Assembly (NCBI GenBank): GCA_030620695.1
Contig: JAUXEA010000009.1
Span: 1-12,768, forward strand
Source: Candidatus Aenigmatarchaeota archaeon
GTDB taxonomy: Archaea; Aenigmatarchaeota; Aenigmatarchaeia; QMZS01
Direction of reading: 5' to 3'
Length of the DNA stretch: 12,768 nucleotides
Position 1 is the first letter of the stretch. The number at the start of each line of letters is the position of its first letter. A model generated the notes under the pieces. That model did not search any database and had not been told where the DNA came from. It saw nothing but the letters and a program-made list of their open reading frames with translations. This document shows positions 1-5,838 of this stretch, piece by piece. The position numbers and the translations under genes were made by a program.

Positions 1-145
1 CAAATCCTTCTTTTTGCTTCGCAAAAAGGGGTGCCGTTTTTCTGAAAGAAAAACGAGCATAATCAATAAAAGGCTCGTTGGAAGGCTTACACCTATAAAG
101 GGTTTCCCTTTAGCTGTCAATGTCCTGCCATTAGACTATCGGCGC
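1..145 (-). tRNA. tRNA-Gly(TCC), 3' part off the left edge, with two introns
   Basis: Read on the minus strand from 145: acceptor GCGCCGA, TA, D-arm GTCT/GGAC around AATGGCA, and A26 at 121. The stem half TAAGC lies at 89-85 and the loop CTTCCAA follows, giving anticodon TCC at 82-80, so glycine. Between A26 and the anticodon stem sit 31 extra bases (120-90) containing an AAAGGG/CCCTTT hairpin; they are read as a non-canonical intron near position 26/27. A second intron starts after base 37 (position 79) and runs past the window edge, so the 3' anticodon stem, T-arm and acceptor 3' half are not visible. That intron carries one copy of the hairpin repeat family. Without the 3' half the identity rests on the 5' half and anticodon. 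Confidence 0.72.
10..76 (-). repeat. Modular palindromic element, copy 1 (inside tRNA-Gly intron)
   Basis: Read on the plus strand: hairpin CTTTTTGC-TTC-GCAAAAAG at 10-28, then GTGC-CGTTTTTC-TGAAA-GAAAAACG-A-GCAT at 31-60, whose bulged A is at 56. AATAAAAGGCTCG at 65-77 pairs with CGAGC at 54-58 to give the outer arm. The two hairpins repeat the layout at 1872-1916, 1941-1989 and 3236-3316, but with different stem bases that still pair. In the sense of the tRNA transcript the order is RAGCCTTTT arm, bulged hairpin, then the T-run/A-run hairpin. Confidence 0.75.
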
Positions 146-168
146 ATAATTTTATTTAAAATTTAATT

Positions 169-705
169 ATGGTTATCCAAACTAATTGGTATGTTTTAAC
201 TGGTGGTCCCTGTTCAGGAAAATCCCAGACTTTGGAATATCTAGCATATTTAGGCTATTTTACTTTTCCAGAGGTTGCAAGAGTTTTAATAAACATGGAA
301 CTTGCAAAGGGTAAGAAAATTAAAGAAATCAGAGAGGATGAAAAAGAATTTCAAAACAAAGTGCTGCCAATGAAAATTAAACTTGAAAACAGATTAGACC
401 CAAAACAAACAATCTTTTTTGACAGGGGGCTGCCTGATTCAATTGCATACTTAAAGAAAGAAAATTTGAATGTGGACAAGGTTATCAGAGAATCCAAAAA
501 GAGAAAATACAAAAAAGTTTTTTTTCTGGAGCAGTTTCCTCTCAAAGTTAAAGAAGATTATGCAAGAACAGAAAACAAGCAGACCGCAGAAATAATAAGC
601 AAGCTGATATTTGAGGCTTATACAAATTTGGGATATAAATTAATTAGAGTTCCTGTTATGAAAACAATAGAGGCAAAGGCTAAGTTTATTCTGGATAAGT
701 TGTGA
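169..705 (+). CDS. P-loop NTPase/kinase of the AAA_28 type
   Basis: 178-residue cytosolic protein. A Walker A loop GGPCSGKS lies at residues 12-19, right after the first beta strand. FFDRGLPD (83-90) looks like the Walker B/substrate-side strand of small kinases, and a basic segment around residues 128-138 (KEDYARTENKQ) may act as a lid. Size and layout fit stand-alone AAA_28 predicted ATPases, a family related to nucleoside/nucleotide kinases and to the kinase domain of NadR. The substrate cannot be read from the sequence. The gene is divergent from tRNA-Gly across about 23 bp of AT-rich DNA, so both promoters must overlap. It converges with the hydrolase at 730. The ATG at 169 is the first in frame after the tRNA and gives the full P-loop strand. 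Confidence 0.75.
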   Translation: MVIQTNWYVLTGGPCSGKSQTLEYLAYLGYFTFPEVARVLINMELAKGKKIKEIREDEKEFQNKVLPMKIKLENRLDPKQTIFFDRGLPDSIAYLKKENLNVDKVIRESKKRKYKKVFFLEQFPLKVKEDYARTENKQTAEIISKLIFEAYTNLGYKLIRVPVMKTIEAKAKFILDKL

Positions 706-729
706 TTTGAACAATCAAATAAACTAAAT

Positions 730-1488
730 TTAAATTAATTCTTTTTTGAACCAATTAACAACAATTTTATACATTTTTTCTCTATAGGGTTTTAGCCCAT
801 GATCTGCTCCATTGATTATTATTTTTTCTTTTGGTTCATTTGCATTTTGAAAATATATTTCCATATCAGATAGAGGTACTTTATCATCTTCTGAGCCATG
901 AATAAACAAAATTGGACAATTGATTTTTTTAATTGAATTTAATAAATTATGATTTTCAAAATCTTTCCAAAATTGAGGCTTGATTTTTGTAATTGTCCCA
1001 TTGGATTTTGTTCTTGTTGATATTCCTTCAGGATTATAACCCTCACCAAATAACTGTATTAAATTTTTTTTCAAGTATGGTGATGAACCCATCATAATTA
1101 AGCATTTTACTTTAGGTTCTAAAGTGCTGGTTGTTGCAGTTCCAAATGATTGAGCCAAAATCCCAATTTTTGAATTATCAACTTTTGGTTGTGATTGAAC
1201 AAAATAAAGTATTTTAAATAAATCAGATTTCAGTTTTGATAAAGAAGTTTCACTATAATCACCCTCACTTTCTCCACACCCTGAAAAATCAAACCTGTAA
1301 ACCAGAAATCCTGTTTCAGAAAGATTTTTCGCGAGATTGTCAAACATTCCAGATTCTTCTTTTGTAACGCCAAAGCCATGAACTAAAATAATAGTAGGAT
1401 ATTTCTCTTTCTGAACCAGAGGAATAGTTTCTATACCAACAAGTTTTTCATTAAATTCATTTAGGATTGAGATTTTTGCTTCTTTCAT
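730..1488 (-). CDS. Alpha/beta hydrolase (serine aminopeptidase S33 / Hydrolase_4-like)
   Basis: 252-residue soluble alpha/beta hydrolase. The oxyanion-hole motif HGFG is at 37-40 after strand TIILV. The nucleophile elbow is AQSFG (112-116) with Ser114. The acid is in HGSEDDKVP (Asp201/202) and the catalytic histidine is in GADHG (His230). The triad is complete, so the protein should be an active esterase, thioesterase or peptidase-like enzyme; substrate unknown. The elbow is A-x-S-x-G instead of the usual G-x-S-x-G, a tolerated variant in this superfamily. No signal peptide or membrane helix is visible. Only 23 bp separate its ATG from tRNA-His on the other strand, so the two share a compact divergent promoter region (AATTTAATTAATT). 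Confidence 0.85.
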   Translation of the reverse strand: MKEAKISILNEFNEKLVGIETIPLVQKEKYPTIILVHGFGVTKEESGMFDNLAKNLSETGFLVYRFDFSGCGESEGDYSETSLSKLKSDLFKILYFVQSQPKVDNSKIGILAQSFGTATTSTLEPKVKCLIMMGSSPYLKKNLIQLFGEGYNPEGISTRTKSNGTITKIKPQFWKDFENHNLLNSIKKINCPILFIHGSEDDKVPLSDMEIYFQNANEPKEKIIINGADHGLKPYREKMYKIVVNWFKKELI

Positions 1489-1550
1489 AAAATAATTTAA
1501 TTAATTCTTATGGCCGGGATAGTGTAGTTGGTAGCATAAGAGACTGTGGA

Positions 1551-1586
1551 CGAGCCTTTTTTATGAAATATATTACAAAAGGCTCG
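1551..1586 (+). repeat. RAGCCTTTT/AAAAGGCTY hairpin at the 5' end of the tRNA-His intron
   Basis: CGAGCCTTTT (1551-1560) is an exact inverted copy of AAAAGGCTCG (1577-1586), with a 16-nt AT-rich loop, and is followed by AGCCAAAA. The same left arm starts the introns of tRNA-Gly and tRNA-Trp directly after position 37. The right side GGCTCGAGCCAAAA has partners at 1921-1934 (minus strand) and in the tRNA-Trp intron. Confidence 0.75.
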
Positions 1587-1626
1587 AGCCAAAACCGTGA
1601 GAACCGAAGAAAACCTATCGAGCCGA

Positions 1627-1669
1627 CATTCGTCCTTTGGACGATGCAACATTTTGCGTAGCAAAATGA
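1627..1669 (+). repeat. Modular palindromic element, copy 2 (inside tRNA-His intron)
   Basis: CAT-T-CGTCC-TTT-GGACG-ATG (1627-1646) has one bulged T in the 5' arm. It is the reverse-complement layout of the bulged hairpins at 31-60, 1895-1916, 1964-1989 and 3295-3316. It is followed by CATTTTGC-GTA-GCAAAATG (1651-1669), the T-run/A-run hairpin. In transcript sense the order and bulge position equal those of the copies in tRNA-Gly and lysS. Confidence 0.7.
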
Positions 1670-1807
1670 ATGAGGCGAAGATAGGGTAAATGATAAAACT
1701 GTTTGCAGTTTTGCAGAAATCTCTTGGGTGGGGTTCAAGTCTGGCAAATTGAAAATTTGCAACTTTTCAGTTTGTCACTGAAAATCCCCATCTCGGCCCT
1801 TCAATTT

Positions 1808-2016
1808 TTTATTGACCAATTTCATAGTTTGGGGTGTTGGACTTTTAAATTATTCATTGACCAACTTCCTATTTTTTTGCTTCGCAAAAAAAGGGCACCG
1901 TCGGAACGACGAGTGTGTAGTTTTGGCTTAAGCCTTCCTACTTTTTTGCAGAGCAAAAAAGAGGCACCATTTTCAGAGAAAATGAGTGTTTAAACAACTT
2001 AATAAATAAAAGGCTT
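1808..2016 (-). repeat. Intergenic cluster of intron-like palindromic elements
   Basis: The stretch between tRNA-His and the next gene holds two tandem element copies on the minus strand. Copy 3 has TTTTTTTGC-TTC-GCAAAAAAA at 1872-1892 and bulged hairpin GCAC-CGTCG-GAA-CGACG-A-GTGT at 1895-1916. Copy 4 has CTTTTTTGC-AGA-GCAAAAAAG at 1941-1961, bulged hairpin GCAC-CATTTTC-AGA-GAAAATG-A-GTGT at 1964-1989, and AATAAAAGGCTT at 2004-2015. GGCTTAAGCC (1925-1934) joins them. At 1808-1842 the minus strand matches the tRNA-Asn T-loop intron (12249-12283) at 29 of 35 ungapped positions. I see no tRNA exon and no convincing coding frame here. Confidence 0.75.
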
Positions 2017-2033
2017 ATCCAATAAAGTCTGAC

Positions 2034-2041
2034 TTTATAAA
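2034..2041 (+). promoter_or_regulatory. TATA box of the 206-residue membrane protein gene
   Basis: TTTATAAA is centred about 22 bp before the ATG at 2060, the distance expected when transcription starts at or next to the start codon, so the mRNA should be leaderless. It lies beside the palindrome ATAAAGTC/GACTTTAT (2021-2037 region). Confidence 0.55.
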
Positions 2042-2059
2042 ACAAAAAACAACTATTTT

Positions 2060-2680
2060 ATGGATTTTGAGAATTTAATAGCTTCTATTTATAATAATTC
2101 AATAATACCTCTTAATAGCATTACCAATACTTTGTCCATACCACAGGCTATTGAAACTTTGCAGCCCCTTATACTATTCGTAGCAGGTATGGTTATCTAT
2201 TCTATATTTGTTTTCAAATTTTACAAGTTCATCTCCAGAAAAGATATATTCAGGATTAGCAAAGGTATGGACCATTCTATTATAAAAAAACTGGCTTACA
2301 CATTGGAATATATATTTTTATTTCCTATACTGGCTTTCTTCTGGTTTCTGGTTATATCAATGTTGCTCTCTATACTCGCGGAAGTTGTTGCTATAGGTAA
2401 TATATTTACAGTTTCAATGGCTACTCTGGCAACAATAAGAGTCTCTGCTTATTACAAAGAGGATTTATCAAGAGATATAGCAAAATTAATTCCTTTTGCC
2501 CTTATGGCAACACTTCTTGTGGATTTAACAAGTTTTTCATCCAAAGCCCCGTTTGGGGTTTTAAACCAACTCCCTCTGGTTTTGGATACTCTTGTTTACT
2601 ATTTCATTTTTATTGTAGTACTTGAATTTATTTTGCGGCTTATATTTCACGGGAAGCCCAGAATTTATGTTGAATCATAA
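2060..2680 (+). CDS. Conserved-looking integral membrane protein, unknown function
   Basis: 206 residues, not recognised. An N-terminal polar segment of about 33 residues contains no cleavable signal. Hydrophobic segments follow at about 36-57, 80-112 (long enough for a hairpin or one long helix), 114-128, 141-156 and 173-196, so four to five membrane helices. A short basic loop at 54-78 (KFYKFISRKD...KK) would face the cytoplasm by the positive-inside rule. The tail HGKPRIYVES is polar. No catalytic or transporter signature is seen. It stands alone between an element-rich intergenic stretch and the convergent lysS, so context gives no function. The start is supported by the TATA box about 22 bp upstream. 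Confidence 0.7.
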   Translation: MDFENLIASIYNNSIIPLNSITNTLSIPQAIETLQPLILFVAGMVIYSIFVFKFYKFISRKDIFRISKGMDHSIIKKLAYTLEYIFLFPILAFFWFLVISMLLSILAEVVAIGNIFTVSMATLATIRVSAYYKEDLSRDIAKLIPFALMATLLVDLTSFSSKAPFGVLNQLPLVLDTLVYYFIFIVVLEFILRLIFHGKPRIYVES

Positions 2681-2702
2681 ACAACATATAATTAATTACC
2701 TG

Positions 2703-4331
2703 TTACTTTAATTCTTCAAATCTCTCTAAAACTTTCTTTCTCCCAATTGCATCAATTAACATTGCTAATTTTGGACCCTGTTTTTTCCCAATTAAAACAA
2801 GGTAAGCAGTCTGAAAAATTCCACTTCCTCTTTTTTTTGCAACTTCAAAAATTTGTTTTTGTAGTTCTTCTGTTGAACATTTATTTTTTAGCAAAGAAGA
2901 AATTTCCTTCAAGCCCTCTCTTTGATTGTCTGTTACTTCAATTTTATTTTCTACCAATTTAATTTTGACATCAGCAGGAGCATAGTTTTCTATCCAGTAT
3001 TTTGCTTTTTCCACCCTCTCAACTGACAACTTTAAATCCATCTCGCTCATTTCAATATTTCTCTCCATCATTAGTTTTGAAATATATTTTCTGAGATTGT
3101 CCTCTGGAACAACCTGGACAAGCAAAACCAGTTCTGAAAAAGAAATTCTTTGTGGACATTTTTCATACTTTTCCATTCTGCTTAATTCATACCTCCTTTT
3201 CAAATCATTGTCTCTTTCTTTTTTGTTTTCCAAAACCTTTTTTTCGCTTTGCGAAAAAGGGTCTCTTTTTTCCGAAGGAAAAAAGCAGAAAGATGCACCG
3301 TCGGAACGACGAGTGCCTTCTTCCACTCCAAAATAAATTCTCTCGCACTTGTCAAATTCATTATAGATATTGTAAATATCCAAATCAAAAGGAACAAAAA
3401 TTGTCTTGTTTAATCTTTGCGCATAAATGAATCTTACTAATTCAGGCTCATAAATATTTAGCAACTGGGAAACTGTTGCAATATTCCCTTTAGAAGAACT
3501 CATTTTTTCTTTTTGTCCTTTTAAATGTATAAATTCATACATAGGTCCAACTGGAGGCTCGTAACCAAAAATTTCTTTTGATAACATTACTGCAGTGTCC
3601 CATGAACCTCCCCGTGATTTGTGGTCTTTACCTGAACTCTCAAAATCAACTCCAAAGTAAGCCCATCTTGAAGGCCAGTCAATTCTCCATTTCATGTTAA
3701 CCGCATCAGTTACTTCTCTAAAATCAATTTCATTTTCAAATCCACAGGAACATTTGTAAGATAATTTATACCCGCCTAGATAATTTATAATTGTAGAATC
3801 TTTTCCACATTTTTCACAGTACAGGCTAATTGGAAGCCAGTCATCAGCAAGAGGCTCTTTTCTGAATTTATTCAGAATTTCCTTTACTTTATCTGTTTTC
3901 TCTAGAGCAGTTTTTATATTTTCTGTAAAAGTTCCTTTCTTGTATAATTCTGTTGCATTCATGTAAACAGGTTCTATATTCAAGGTTCTCATTTCTTCTA
4001 CTAATTCTGATTCAAAATGTTCTGCATAGGATTTATGACACCCAAAAGGGTCAGGCACTTTACTTAACGGCATTCCAATATATTTTTCAAATTCTCCGGG
4101 AACTCCTTTTGGAACTTTCCTGAACCTGTCAAAATCATCCCAGATATAAATAAATTTTGCTTTATTTGTCCCAAGTTTTAAAATTCCCTGATAAACAAAA
4201 TACTGGGTTAAAATTTCCCTTGCATTTCCAATATGAACAACACCTGAGGGGGTAATTCCGCTCTCAACAATATATTCTTTTTTCCCCTTTTTTTCAACAA
4301 CCTGTTTTGCAAAACCATCTGCCCAGTGCAT
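2703..4331 (-). CDS. lysS: Class I lysyl-tRNA synthetase carrying an in-frame palindromic-element insertion
   Basis: 542-residue class I LysRS, the archaeal type that charges tRNA-Lys using a Rossmann fold. Signature 1 is in PSGVVHIGNAR (28-38, HIGH variant HIGN); signature 2 is KMSSSKGN (276-283). A zinc-binding CEKC...CSC module (172-196) follows the residue-164 region, and the helical anticodon-binding cage is C-terminal. Residues about 338-366, after RIYFGVE and before KKERDNDLKRRYELS, are Arg/Ser/Phe/Lys-rich, unlike the flanks, and are encoded exactly by three hairpins at 3236-3316. They are read as an inserted repeat that stayed open and in frame. The gene begins 5 bp after the upstream kinase stop, so the two form an operon transcribed from about 4855. 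Function is expected to be intact because active-site motifs are complete. Confidence 0.95.
   Translation of the reverse strand: MHWADGFAKQVVEKKGKKEYIVESGITPSGVVHIGNAREILTQYFVYQGILKLGTNKAKFIYIWDDFDRFRKVPKGVPGEFEKYIGMPLSKVPDPFGCHKSYAEHFESELVEEMRTLNIEPVYMNATELYKKGTFTENIKTALEKTDKVKEILNKFRKEPLADDWLPISLYCEKCGKDSTIINYLGGYKLSYKCSCGFENEIDFREVTDAVNMKWRIDWPSRWAYFGVDFESSGKDHKSRGGSWDTAVMLSKEIFGYEPPVGPMYEFIHLKGQKEKMSSSKGNIATVSQLLNIYEPELVRFIYAQRLNKTIFVPFDLDIYNIYNEFDKCERIYFGVEEGTRRSDGASFCFFPSEKRDPFSQSEKKVLENKKERDNDLKRRYELSRMEKYEKCPQRISFSELVLLVQVVPEDNLRKYISKLMMERNIEMSEMDLKLSVERVEKAKYWIENYAPADVKIKLVENKIEVTDNQREGLKEISSLLKNKCSTEELQKQIFEVAKKRGSGIFQTAYLVLIGKKQGPKLAMLIDAIGRKKVLERFEELK
3236..3316 (-). repeat. Modular palindromic element, copy 5 (inside lysS coding sequence)
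   Basis: Three consecutive hairpins, given on the plus strand: a CTTTTTCGC-type arm with TTT loop and GCGAAAAAGG (3236-3260); CTTTTTTCC-GAA-GGAAAAAAG (3265-3285); and GCAC-CGTCG-GAA-CGACG-A-GTGC (3295-3316). Bases 3295-3315 are identical to 1895-1915 in the intergenic cluster. The lysS frame is open across the block, and it encodes a segment out of character with its flanks. Confidence 0.85.
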
Positions 4332-4336
4332 AAATA

Positions 4337-4837
4337 TTATTTTTCAACCTTTTTAATAATCCTTCCTATCACATCATTAATATCAAATTTGTTTTGAATA
4401 TCTACAACTATATCCGCATATTTTTTGTAAAGAGGTAATCTGCTATTAAAAAGTTCTCTTAAAGTATTGTTTTTTAGCCCAATAATTCCTCTTGTCTCCT
4501 GATTTATAAGTCTGTTTTGTATGTTCTTAAATGAATCATTCAGAAAAACAACAGTAGAATTATTTTTAAGAAATTTCATAGATTCAGAAGAATAGATTAC
4601 ACTCCCTCCAGGAGAAATTATGCAATTATCAAATTTATCCAATTCTAAAATACATTTTTCTTCTATTTTTAAAAGCCTGTTATCACCTAAATTATCTATT
4701 ATTTGCTGTGGTTTTAACTTCATCTTTTTTTCAATTATTTTGTCTATATCTATAAAAGTATAATTTAATTTCTCTGCTAATTTTCTTCCAACAAAGCTTT
4801 TTCCAACTCCCGCCATACCAATTAAAGTTATATTCAT
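4337..4837 (-). CDS. Shikimate kinase-fold P-loop kinase, substrate uncertain
   Basis: 166 residues, the usual shikimate kinase length. Walker A GMAGVGKS is at 7-14, an acidic substrate-side pair at Asp30/Asp32 (FIDIDKIIE), the lid arginine in ETRGI (Arg116), and the family signature RLPLYKKYAD at 133-142. Two differences matter. The strand that normally reads GE..FR..E, whose Arg holds shikimate, here reads GDNRLLKIEE. The GGG substrate loop is GGS (77-79). No other aromatic-pathway gene is present. The fold assignment is firm, but the substrate may not be shikimate. It is the first gene of a two-gene operon with lysS (5-bp gap), with TATAAATA about 19 bp upstream. Confidence 0.8.
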   Translation of the reverse strand: MNITLIGMAGVGKSFVGRKLAEKLNYTFIDIDKIIEKKMKLKPQQIIDNLGDNRLLKIEEKCILELDKFDNCIISPGGSVIYSSESMKFLKNNSTVVFLNDSFKNIQNRLINQETRGIIGLKNNTLRELFNSRLPLYKKYADIVVDIQNKFDINDVIGRIIKKVEK

Positions 4838-4852
4838 AATTCTAATTTAAGA

Positions 4853-4860
4853 TATTTATA
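4853..4860 (-). promoter_or_regulatory. TATA box of the kinase-lysS operon
   Basis: On the minus strand the sequence reads TATAAATA, centred about 19-20 bp from the ATG at 4837. That is close to archaeal TATA spacing for a leaderless transcript. The 86-bp gap is shared with the divergent GNAT gene. Confidence 0.55.
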
Positions 4861-4944
4861 CTTTTGAGTGTATATTCTTTTTGTGAATCAAAATAAACTT
4901 GATTTCAACACAAATAATTAATATTGCTCATTTTTATGATATTT

Positions 4945-5397
4945 ATGAGTGTTAGGAAAGTCAGATTAGAAGATAAAGAAAAATTAGAAGAACTGGCAAA
5001 TAAATATTTAGTAAAGTTGTACGGAGACCAAAGTAAAGCATTAAAAGGCTGGTTAACAGGTTCTAATTATAAGCATGCCTGGGTATACGAAACAGATGAA
5101 AGAAACATAACCGGGCTTATTGCGGTCTCAGATAAACCAGATAAAAATTATATAAAGCTTTCCACTTTTATTGTTAGAAAAGAATATAAAAACAAAGGAA
5201 TCGGTAAACTTCTTTTAGAGAAAGCATTGTGTTATGTAAGGGAATCTGAAAAAGAAGAACTATCAGTAACAGTTGGAGAGGACATTGTAGACAGTTTAAC
5301 CTTCTTTTATAGACACGATTTTAAATTAAAAAAAGAACTGCCTGATAAATATAGAAAAGGCAAAAAAGAGTTGGTTCTTACCAGGGTGATAAAATGA
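4945..5397 (+). CDS. GNAT-family N-acetyltransferase
   Basis: 150 residues from the ATG at 4945, which gives the usual GNAT opening SVRKVRLEDKEKLEELA (strand 1 and helix 1). Longer in-frame starts exist at TTG 4924 and ATG 4936 but add only a hydrophobic heptapeptide. The acetyl-CoA-binding motif A is at about 76-95, with the pyrophosphate loop KNKGIGK. Motif B with FFYRHDFK is at about 120-127. The acceptor substrate cannot be predicted from the sequence. The stop overlaps the start of the ASCH gene by 4 bp (ATGA), so the two are translationally coupled. Confidence 0.88.
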   Translation: MSVRKVRLEDKEKLEELANKYLVKLYGDQSKALKGWLTGSNYKHAWVYETDERNITGLIAVSDKPDKNYIKLSTFIVRKEYKNKGIGKLLLEKALCYVRESEKEELSVTVGEDIVDSLTFFYRHDFKLKKELPDKYRKGKKELVLTRVIK

Positions 5398-5717
5398 GAA
5401 AAATATTTTTTAAACAAAAATATCTGGATTATATTCTAGAAGGTAAAAAACCATTGGAAGGGAGGGTAGGTTATGACAATATTAAAAAGTTCAAAGTAGG
5501 TGACTATATTTATTTGAATGGCAAATATAAAGCTCAGATAATAGATATTAAAAAATATTCTACTTTTAAAGAAGCTGTGGATGAAAATAATTACAAATTG
5601 TTAATTCCTGATGCTAATTCTCCGGAAGAAGCAATAAAGGTATATGAAAAATTATACCCTATTTGGAAACAAACACAATTAGGTGTTTATATTTTTAAGA
5701 TTAAATATCCGGTATAA
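5394..5717 (+). CDS. ASCH-domain protein
   Basis: 107 residues forming a single ASCH (PUA-like) domain. The N-terminal segment YLDYILEGKKPLEGRV contains GKKPLEGR (17-24), matching the family's GxKxxExR helix that lines the ligand cleft. The strand KFKVGDYIYLNGKYKAQIIDIKKYSTFKEA gives the beta-barrel core, and YIFKIKYP ends it. ASCH proteins bind RNA or nucleosides; the characterised E. coli YqfB is an N4-acetylcytidine amidohydrolase using a Lys in this helix. Coupling to an acetyltransferase gene (ATGA overlap) makes an acetyl-nucleoside or acetylated-RNA role conceivable, but that is inference only. A hairpin plus T-run 25 bp downstream may end the transcript. Confidence 0.82.
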   Translation: MRKIFFKQKYLDYILEGKKPLEGRVGYDNIKKFKVGDYIYLNGKYKAQIIDIKKYSTFKEAVDENNYKLLIPDANSPEEAIKVYEKLYPIWKQTQLGVYIFKIKYPV

Positions 5718-5741
5718 TTCTTCTGCTTTACATTGCAACTC

Positions 5742-5761
5742 AAAAATTCTGAAGAATTTTT
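5742..5761 (+). terminator. Hairpin ending in T5 after the GNAT-ASCH pair
   Basis: AAAAATTC (5742-5749), loop TGAA, GAATTTTT (5754-5761): eight base pairs, with the 3' arm ending in a T run. The position, 25 bp after the ASCH stop, fits a transcript end. The loop resembles the TGAAA loop of element copy 1, but the bulge and neighbouring hairpin are missing, so it is not counted as a copy. Confidence 0.4.
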
Positions 5762-5813
5762 ATTACTATTCATTTTATGAAATCTAACACTTATTTTAAT
5801 CAATATTAAATTA

Positions 5814-5827
5814 TTGCAAATTTGCAA
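5814..5827. promoter_or_regulatory. 14-bp perfect palindrome before the glycosyltransferase
   Basis: TTGCAAATTTGCAA equals its own reverse complement and lies 11 bases before the ATG at 5839, downstream of the AT-rich TTTTAATCAATATTAAA that could hold the TATA box. The position near the transcription start suits a repressor site or a small leader hairpin. Function is inferred from symmetry and position only. Confidence 0.4.
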
Positions 5828-5838
5828 AAGAACAGACT

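Larger units (their letters stand above)
1512..1798 (+). tRNA. tRNA-His(GTG) with anticodon-loop and T-loop introns
   Basis: G-1 is at 1512 and the acceptor GCCGGGA (1513-1519) pairs with TCTCGGC (1791-1797), followed by C73 at 1798. The extra G-1 opposite C73 is the histidine identity signature. D-arm GTGT/GCAT; anticodon stem AGAGA (1539-1543) pairs with TCTCT (1720-1724); loop C-T-GTG-G-A puts anticodon GTG at 1546-1548. T-stem TGGGG (1729-1733) pairs with CCCCA (1786-1790). Two introns must be removed: about 169 nt between positions 37 and 38 (about 1550-1718) and about 45 nt between T-loop positions 59 and 60 (about 1740-1784). Spliced length is about 73 nt. The 59/60 position is a known non-canonical archaeal intron site that needs a relaxed-specificity splicing endonuclease. 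Confidence 0.93.

Noticed and set aside
1872..1989. CRISPR-like array in the intergenic repeats
   Set aside because: Only two units, each with different stem sequence and no constant repeat or unique spacers; no cas gene is present.
1703..1993. A plus-strand open frame of 96 codons over the 3' part of tRNA-His and the intergenic repeats
   Set aside because: It runs through confirmed tRNA exons and the palindromic elements, has a low-complexity Phe/Leu/Ser translation and no fold; the openness comes from the repeat composition.
10..3316. Insertion sequence or MITE with terminal inverted repeats and target duplications
   Set aside because: No transposase, no shared termini beyond the RAGCCTTTT arm and no clear direct duplication at the borders. 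The covarying stems fit an RNA-level structure better than a DNA transposon, though a non-autonomous element is not excluded.
3097..3430. Plus-strand open frames opposite the lysS insertion
   Set aside because: They are antisense to a clear LysRS frame and arise because the hairpins are self-complementary.
5742..5761. A sixth copy of the palindromic element
   Set aside because: The hairpin lacks the bulged base, the outer arms and the neighbouring T-run/A-run hairpin; a terminator explains it better.
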